A stretch of DNA of 11,060 bases from JBGPYB01 sp041493035 (GTDB lineage Bacteria; Acidobacteriota; Vicinamibacteria; Fen-336), in the NCBI GenBank assembly GCA_041493035.1, contig JBGPYB010000153.1, positions 1 to 11,060 of the forward strand, given 5' to 3'. Within the stretch, counting starts at the first letter, position 1; every line of letters starts with the position of its first letter. The position numbers and the translations under genes are program-made. Positions 6,081 to 11,060 of the stretch are shown one piece after another. The notes beneath the pieces are model-generated. The model saw only the letters and a list, made by a program, of their open reading frames with translations. It had not been told where the DNA came from and searched no databases.

Positions 6081-7420
6081 GCGAGGGGTATCGCGTCCTG
6101 GTGGCCGAGGACGAAGCCACGTACGCCATGACCGTGGCTCGCTTCCTCAAGGAGCGCGGTCACGAGGTCAAAATCTGCCCTACCGGGCGCGCAGCCCTCA
6201 AGGCCCTGGCCGACTCCGAATGGGAGGCGCTGCTCCTGGACCTGAAGCTCCCCGACGCCAGCGGCATCGACATCCTCGCCCGCGTCCGGAAGGAGAACGC
6301 CGAGCTGCAGACGATCATCGTCACCGGCTTCGCCAACGTCGAGTCGGCCATTGAAGCAATGCGTCTCGGCGCGTTCGACTATCTCACCAAGCCCCCCAAT
6401 TTCGAGGAGCTAGCCGTGCGCGTCGACCGCGCGGCGCAGAAGACGCTCTTGGAGCGGGAGAATGCCCGGCTCCGGTTCCAGGTGGGTCGCGGTCTCTCCC
6501 ACGATATCGTGACCCGCTCCCCTGCCATGGAAAAGATCATCGCGACCCTCGAGAAGGTCGCTGCGGCGAAGACGCCTGTTCTGATCGAAGGGGAAAGTGG
6601 CGTCGGAAAGGAGCTTCTCGCCCAGCACCTTCACCGTCTGTCGCCGCGGGCCAACCACGCTTTCGTGGACCTGAACTGCGCGGCGGTGCCGGCCACTCTC
6701 CTGGAAAGCGAACTCTTCGGCCACGAGCGAGGAGCCTTCACGGGCGCGACGTCGGAGAAGCCGGGCCTCGTCGAGGTGGCCGATGGGGGCACTCTCTTCC
6801 TCGATGAGGTGGGCGAGATGGCCCCCGAGGTCCAGTCGAAGCTTCTGCGCGTCCTCGACTCGGGCACCTTCTACCGCGTCGGCGCGACGCGCAAGCGGCG
6901 AGCGGACTTCCGGTTGCTAGCGGCGACGAACCGTGAACTCCGCGCGGAGGTCGCCGCCGGACGCTTCCGCAAGGACCTGTTCTATCGGATCAACGGCGTT
7001 CGAGTCGTCGTGCCTCCCCTTCGGGATCGTCCCGAAGACATCCCGGTTCTGGTGGAGCACTTTTCGCGGGGCCTGCCCGGCGGGCGCGCGTTCTCCGACG
7101 CAGCGCTCCTGGCGCTCGCAGCTCACGACTGGCCCGGCAACGTCCGCGAGCTTCACTTTGCCGTGGAGCGGGCGAGCCTCCTCGCCGAGGGGGACCGCAT
7201 CGAGGTCAGCGACCTTCCGCCGGAAATCGTCGAGAAGGGCCGGCACGGCGCCGCCGCCCCTCAGCCCTCGGTTCCCCGGGCGGAAGGAGACGGGCCGGAT
7301 GAGGGGCGCATAAGGGCCGCCCTGGAGACGGCCCACTGGCGTCGGGGAGATGCGGCCAAGGCCCTTGGCGTTTCTCCCAGGACGCTATACCGCTGGATGA
7401 GGCGAATGGAGTTAGAATAG
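6077..7420 (+). CDS. NtrC-family sigma54-dependent response regulator
   Basis: A 447-residue transcription activator, cognate to the kinase it overlaps. The receiver domain (5-120) has E11/D12, phospho-acceptor D55 (LLLDLKLPD), T83 and K105 (FDYLTKP). The AAA+ domain (about 148-375) has Walker A GESGVGKE (172-179), the sigma54-contacting loop GAFTGA (219-224) intact, Walker B GGTLFLDE (ending D243-E244), and the arginine-finger region FRKDLFYRI. The C-terminal Fis-type helix-turn-helix (about 405-447) reads AAKALGVSPRTLYRWMRRM. Normal length for NtrC relatives. Phosphorylation should drive hexamer assembly and opening of sigma54 promoters. No convincing -24/-12 sigma54 promoter (TGGC-N8-TTGC) is visible in this window, so its targets are probably elsewhere. 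Which NtrC subfamily it belongs to cannot be told from this sequence. Confidence 0.96.
   Translation: MSEGYRVLVAEDEATYAMTVARFLKERGHEVKICPTGRAALKALADSEWEALLLDLKLPDASGIDILARVRKENAELQTIIVTGFANVESAIEAMRLGAFDYLTKPPNFEELAVRVDRAAQKTLLERENARLRFQVGRGLSHDIVTRSPAMEKIIATLEKVAAAKTPVLIEGESGVGKELLAQHLHRLSPRANHAFVDLNCAAVPATLLESELFGHERGAFTGATSEKPGLVEVADGGTLFLDEVGEMAPEVQSKLLRVLDSGTFYRVGATRKRRADFRLLAATNRELRAEVAAGRFRKDLFYRINGVRVVVPPLRDRPEDIPVLVEHFSRGLPGGRAFSDAALLALAAHDWPGNVRELHFAVERASLLAEGDRIEVSDLPPEIVEKGRHGAAAPQPSVPRAEGDGPDEGRIRAALETAHWRRGDAAKALGVSPRTLYRWMRRMELE
7413..7418 (+). promoter_or_regulatory. Possible -10 box for the His-rich gene
   Basis: TAGAAT (5/6 match) overlaps the last codons of the regulator. 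A start near 7425 would give a leader of about 15 nt carrying the SD. No recognisable -35 box is at the right distance, so read-through from the regulator is equally possible. Confidence 0.25.
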
Positions 7421-7427
7421 CGTGGAT

Positions 7428-7436
7428 AAAGGAGAT
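7428..7436 (+). promoter_or_regulatory. Strong Shine-Dalgarno before the His-rich gene
   Basis: AAAGGAGAT is the best SD in the window. It lies 5 nt (from GGAG) before ATG 7440 and 8 nt before ATG 7443. It rules out the upstream GTG 7422 as start. Confidence 0.75.
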
Positions 7437-7439
7437 CTA

Positions 7440-7673
7440 ATGATGACTCTCACGCTTCGATGGGTAGCTGCTGCGGCTCTGGTCTTCGGGATTGCTTTCC
7501 CTGCCGGGGCCGAAACGACGAGGAGCGCCACGGCCGTGACCCGCACGATCCACCACCGCCACAAGTACGCTCACCGGCGGTCGACGGGCACCCACCACCA
7601 GGCGCGCGCGCATCACCACAGCCATGGCTCGCGGGCCACGCACTCCAAGCCGGCGCCCGCGCCGGTGCAGTAA
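7440..7673 (+). CDS. Small secreted His-rich protein
   Basis: A 77-residue precursor. The first 24 residues form a clear Sec signal peptide: short basic n-region (R7), hydrophobic core VAAAALVFGIAF, and cleavage site AGA before E25. The mature part of about 53 residues is low-complexity and basic, with 11 His in the last 42 residues (HH, HRH, HHH and HSH clusters), several Arg/Lys, no Cys, and a Pro-Ala tail (KPAPAPVQ). No known family can be assigned. The composition recalls small periplasmic acid-shock or metal-binding peptides, so metal chelation or buffering in the envelope is a reasonable but unproven guess. Two adjacent ATGs (7440, 7443) both fit the SD; the second has the better spacing. 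It lies 19 nt after the regulator and may be part of that operon. Confidence 0.8.
   Translation: MMTLTLRWVAAAALVFGIAFPAGAETTRSATAVTRTIHHRHKYAHRRSTGTHHQARAHHHSHGSRATHSKPAPAPVQ
7650..7665 (+). terminator. GC palindrome at the convergent gene ends
   Basis: CCGGCGC (7650-7656) and GCGCCGG (7659-7665) form a perfect inverted repeat; a realistic stem has 5 bp and a 6-nt loop. It is within the last codons of the His-rich gene, 18 nt from the end of the convergent kgd gene, and could work on both strands. No T-run on either side. It may simply reflect Pro-Ala codons. Confidence 0.3.
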
Positions 7674-7682
7674 GGACCGGAA

Positions 7683-10600
7683 CTAGCCGGCGACGGCCTC
7701 GCGGACAATCCCGTCCTGCTCCGCGACGTGAGCCTTGTGAGAGCCGGGCGCCGGGGAGGCGCTGGCTACGCGCCCGAGGTACCGCAAGGGCCGTCCTTGC
7801 GCTCCCGCGACGAGACCGTCGGCAAAGGCCTCTCGAACAAACCGCCACGCCCCCATGTTTCGCGGCTCCTCCTGGGCCCACACGATCTCCGCCCCCGCGG
7901 AGTATCGGGCCAGTATCCGGGCGATCTCGGCTCCAGGGAACGGGTAGATCTGCTCGAGGCGCACGACGGCCACGTGATCGGTCTTTCGCTCCTCCCGCCC
8001 CTTCAGGAGATCGTAGTAGAGCTTCCCGCTGGTGAGGACGACGCGGCGGACGCGAGATGGATCGGCCGCAGCATCACCGAGAACAGGCTCGAATCGTCCC
8101 TCCGAGAGATCGGTGAGGGACGAGACGCAACGCGAGTGCCGGAGGAGGCTCTTGGGCGTGAAGATCACGAGGGGCTTCTCCACCGAGTCCCGCCCCTGCC
8201 AGCGCAGCAGGTGAAAGTATGAGGCGGGGGTCGACGGGTAGCAGACCCGCATGTTGTCCTCGGCGCAGAGCGTGAGGAAGCGCTCGATACGGGCGCTCGA
8301 GTGCTCCGGTCCCTGCCCCTCATGGCCGTGGGGAAGCAACAGAACGAGACCGTGAGGCTGCCCCCACTTCGTCTCGGAGGCGGCGAAGAACTGGTCGACG
8401 ATGACCTGGGCGCCGTTGAAGAAGTCGCCGAACTGGGCTTCCCACATGACCAGGGCTCGATGCTCGGCGACGGCGTAGCCGTACTCGAAGCCCATGACCG
8501 CCGCCTCGGAGAGCAGGCTGTCGTGGACCTCGAAGCGCGTGCCTTCGGGGGCCAGCGCATTGAGGGCCACGTGCTCCCGACCCGTCCTCACGTCGTAGAG
8601 GACGGCATGGCGCTGGCTGAAGGTTCCGCGCCCGGAGTCTTGCCCCGAAAGTCGAACGGGAATTCCCTCGAGTAGCAGCGTGCCGAAAGCCAGGGACTCG
8701 GCGGTCGCCCAGTCGACGTCCCCCTTGCCCTCGAGAAGATCGGCCCGCTTGCGGAGATGCGCCGCGAGCTTGGGGTGCATCTCGAAGCCCTCGGGAACGG
8801 AGCCAAGGGCCGAGAGCGTCGCGCGGAGCCGAGCACGCATGGCACTCGGGTCGACGTCGGCGAGGGGCTCGGGTGGTCGGCGCACGATGTTGGCGAGGGG
8901 CCCGGCCTCTCCCTCGCGCTGCATCTCCTCCTTCTTCTCGGCCCAGAGGGCGTCGAGCGCCTCGCGGGAGATCCAGCCGGCGCGCACGGCATGCTCTCCG
9001 TAGAGCTGTCCCACCGACGTGTGGCTCTTGATCTTGGAGTACATGATGGGCTGCGTGTACGAGGGTTCGTCCCCCTCGTTGTGCCCCCACCGCCTGTAGC
9101 CGACGAGATCGATGACGACGTCACGCTTGAAGCGCTGCCGGTACTCCAGGGCCAGGGCCGCCACGTAGGCCACGGCCTCGGGATCGTCGCCGTTCACGTG
9201 GAACGCCGGAGCGTGGACCATCTTGGCTACGTCGGTGCAGTAGGTGGACGACCGGGCGTCCTGCGGCAGCGTCGTGAAACCGATCTGATTGTTCACGACG
9301 ACGTGGATCGTCCCTCCGGTCGTGTAGCCCTCGAGGCCAGCCAGGTTGAGCGTCTCGGCCACGATGCCCTGCCCCGCGAAAGCGGCATCTCCGTGGAGGA
9401 GGATGGGGATGACGCGGGACCGCTCTTTGTCGCCGAGGGCGTCCTGCTTGGCGCGGACCATCCCCTCGACCACCGGATCCACGAACTCGAGATGGCTGGG
9501 GTTGGGCGAAACACTGACCGCCAGTGTCTCGCCCGTATCGGCTACGTGGGCGCCCGTCGCGCCGAGGTGGTACTTCACGTCGCCGGAGCCCTGGGTCGAA
9601 TCGGGATCGACGCTCCCCTCGAACTCCGAGAAGATCTGCGCGAGAGGCTTCCCCACGGTGGTGGCGAGAACGTTCAATCGACCGCGGTGGGACATGCCGA
9701 TGACGGCTTCCCGCACTCCCTGGCGCGACGCGTCGCAGAGGATGCGGTCGAGGAGCGGGATCAGCGCCTCGCACCCTTCTAGTGAAAACCGTTTGTGGCC
9801 CACGTATTTCGCGTGGAGGAAGCGCTCGAAGCTCTCGGCCTCGACGAGCTTCTCGAGGATCCTGCGGCGCTGGCTCTTGTCGAGCACCAGCCGGTTGCGC
9901 GCCGACTCCATGCGCTCCTGGAGCCATTCTTTCCGCTCGGGGTCGGCGATGTACATGTACTCGACGCCGATGGTCCCGCAGTAGGTGTCCCGGAGAACCT
10001 CGAGGCTCTCTCGCAGCGTGGCGCGATCACGTCCCGACAAACCGTTGGTGATGAACTCGCGGTCCAGGTCCCAGAGGGTGAGCCCGTAGGTCGCGGGGTC
10101 CAGGTCCTTGTGGGGAGCCCGCGTCGAGTCGAGGGGATCGAGGTCGGCGACGAGGTGCCCGCGCACGCGGTACGCATGGATGAGCTGTAGGACGCGGGCC
10201 TGTTTCTCGATCTCCTCGCGGTTCCCGGCGGGGCCGCCGAGGCCCGGCGCGGAGTCGATCTCCCAGCGGACCGGGCGGTGGGGCACCTTCAGGTCCTCGA
10301 AGACCCGCTCGTAGAACCCGTCGTCGCCGCGCAGCAGCTCTTCGAGGCGGGAGAGGAAGAGTCCCGATTCCGCCCCCTGGATGATGCGGTGGTCGTAGGT
10401 CGAGGTGACGGTGAGGACCTTGCTGATTCCGAGGAGCGAAAGCGTCCTGGGAGCCATCGCCCGATACTCGGCCGGGTAGTCGAGGGCCCCGGTGGCGACG
10501 ATCAGCCCCTGACCGGGCATCAGCCGGGGCGCCGACGACGTGGTCCCCACGGTTCCCGGGTTCGTCAGGGAGACAGTGGTCCCCAGGAAATCGTCGGGAG

Positions 10601-11060
10601 AGATCGTCCCCTTGCGCGCGCGTGCTACCAGATCGTCGAACGCCGCCAGGAAGCCGGCGAAATCGAGCTTGTGGGCATCCTTGAGGTTGGGGACGAGGAG
10701 CGTGCGCGTCCCGTCCTTGCGCTGGACGTCCACCGCCACACCCAGACGAACGGCGTCTCGCTGGATGCGGTGGGGGTGGCCATCGAGCTCGGCGTAGGCG
10801 TCGTTCAGCCGGGGGAAGGCGTCGAGGGCTCGCAGGATGGCCCACGCCACGAGATGAGTGAAGCTCACCTTCCCGCCGCCCGTGGCGTCCCGGTGCTTGT
10901 TGAGGATGCGGCGATTCTCCTCGAGGGTCCTCACGGGGATGATGCGGATCGACGTCGCCGTGGGGATCGAGAGGCTCGCTTCCATGTTCTCGACGATGCG
11001 AACGGCGCCGCCGCGGATCGGCATCGCGATGTCACCCGGCAGGATGGCCGGGACGATCAG
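7683..11060 (-). CDS. kgd: Fused 2-oxoglutarate decarboxylase/dehydrogenase E1 with succinyltransferase (E2-like) domain, N-terminally truncated
   Basis: The visible 1125 residues belong to a TCA-cycle enzyme converting 2-oxoglutarate to succinyl-CoA (or succinic semialdehyde). The frame stays open past the ATG at 11024 to the window edge (LIVPAILPGDIA precedes it), so the true start is outside. The E2-type acyltransferase domain comes first (about 10-245: NMEASLSIPTATSIR, SLTNPGTVGT, STYDHRIIQGAESG with H224). The thiamine-diphosphate E1 domain follows (about 265-1125): HAYRVRGHLVADLDPL, KYVGHKRFSLEG, GMSHRGRLNVLA, HGDAAFAGQG (D558), VVNNQIGFTT (N590) and GYRRWGHNEGDEPSYTQP. The order and motifs match mycobacterial Kgd, of about 1230 residues, so about 100 N-terminal residues are missing. 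No lipoyl domain is visible, as in Kgd. The product is cytoplasmic and normally works with E3 and a lipoylated E2 encoded elsewhere. Convergent to the His-rich gene. Confidence 0.96.
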   Translation of the reverse strand: MIVPAILPGDIAMPIRGGAVRIVENMEASLSIPTATSIRIIPVRTLEENRRILNKHRDATGGGKVSFTHLVAWAILRALDAFPRLNDAYAELDGHPHRIQRDAVRLGVAVDVQRKDGTRTLLVPNLKDAHKLDFAGFLAAFDDLVARARKGTISPDDFLGTTVSLTNPGTVGTTSSAPRLMPGQGLIVATGALDYPAEYRAMAPRTLSLLGISKVLTVTSTYDHRIIQGAESGLFLSRLEELLRGDDGFYERVFEDLKVPHRPVRWEIDSAPGLGGPAGNREEIEKQARVLQLIHAYRVRGHLVADLDPLDSTRAPHKDLDPATYGLTLWDLDREFITNGLSGRDRATLRESLEVLRDTYCGTIGVEYMYIADPERKEWLQERMESARNRLVLDKSQRRRILEKLVEAESFERFLHAKYVGHKRFSLEGCEALIPLLDRILCDASRQGVREAVIGMSHRGRLNVLATTVGKPLAQIFSEFEGSVDPDSTQGSGDVKYHLGATGAHVADTGETLAVSVSPNPSHLEFVDPVVEGMVRAKQDALGDKERSRVIPILLHGDAAFAGQGIVAETLNLAGLEGYTTGGTIHVVVNNQIGFTTLPQDARSSTYCTDVAKMVHAPAFHVNGDDPEAVAYVAALALEYRQRFKRDVVIDLVGYRRWGHNEGDEPSYTQPIMYSKIKSHTSVGQLYGEHAVRAGWISREALDALWAEKKEEMQREGEAGPLANIVRRPPEPLADVDPSAMRARLRATLSALGSVPEGFEMHPKLAAHLRKRADLLEGKGDVDWATAESLAFGTLLLEGIPVRLSGQDSGRGTFSQRHAVLYDVRTGREHVALNALAPEGTRFEVHDSLLSEAAVMGFEYGYAVAEHRALVMWEAQFGDFFNGAQVIVDQFFAASETKWGQPHGLVLLLPHGHEGQGPEHSSARIERFLTLCAEDNMRVCYPSTPASYFHLLRWQGRDSVEKPLVIFTPKSLLRHSRCVSSLTDLSEGRFEPVLGDAAADPSRVRRVVLTSGKLYYDLLKGREERKTDHVAVVRLEQIYPFPGAEIARILARYSAGAEIVWAQEEPRNMGAWRFVREAFADGLVAGAQGRPLRYLGRVASASPAPGSHKAHVAEQDGIVREAVAG

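Noticed and set aside
7360..7440. Sigma54 -24/-12 promoter before the His-rich gene
   Set aside because: Tested GG/GC pairs with 10-nt spacing; none fits (for example GG at 7367 has AG where GC is needed).
9782..10190. Plus-strand open frames opposite kgd
   Set aside because: They mirror conserved Kgd motifs on the other strand and have no SD or domains.
1..11060. Defence system, CRISPR array, prophage or insertion sequence
   Set aside because: No spaced repeat array, transposase, integrase, nuclease or phage gene is present. All long genes are housekeeping or signalling genes with uniform composition.

Overview
The window is a GC-rich (roughly two thirds G+C by eye), densely coded bacterial chromosome segment without transposases, integrases, tRNAs, rRNAs or CRISPR arrays. 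The best taxonomic hint is the fused 2-oxoglutarate decarboxylase/dehydrogenase (Kgd type) at the right end. Together with a GAF-SpoIIE phosphatase, a sigma54 two-component pair and the high GC, it fits Acidobacteriota or a neighbouring phylum. Kgd fusions also occur in Actinobacteria and other lineages, so this placement is inference.

Layout, left to right. (1) The 3' part of a GAF + PP2C/SpoIIE-type serine phosphatase (RsbU-like), cut by the window edge. (2) A small heat-shock protein (Hsp20) whose likely promoter is woven into a 12-bp inverted repeat that begins at the phosphatase stop codon. (3) A 156-nt spacer with near-identical direct repeats, a perfect 13-bp palindrome and a chain of ATGA stop/start overlaps leading into (4) a full-length Lon protease. 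(5) A spacer with three small hairpins and a recognisable promoter, then a YmdB-type metallophosphoesterase. (6) A soluble PAS histidine kinase, overlapping by 4 nt (GTGA) with (7) an NtrC-type sigma54 activator, followed after 19 nt by (8) a small secreted His-rich protein. (9) Convergent to all of this, and separated by only 9 nt, the 3' part of kgd on the minus strand, running off the right edge.

How they work together. Phosphatase, Hsp20 and Lon suggest a stress-response and protein-quality-control block: holdase plus ATP-dependent protease, next to a partner-switch-type signalling phosphatase. The kinase and sigma54 activator are clearly a cognate pair; the His-rich exported protein behind them is a candidate output or accessory protein. 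Kgd is a central-metabolism enzyme and simply a convergent neighbour.

Translation starts fall into two groups. hsp20, lon, ymdB and the kinase have no visible Shine-Dalgarno (SD) sequence, and three of them sit 0-6 nt behind a predicted transcription start. The response regulator and the His-rich gene have good SD sequences. Most genes here are ordinary; the most unusual stretch is the hsp20-lon spacer.
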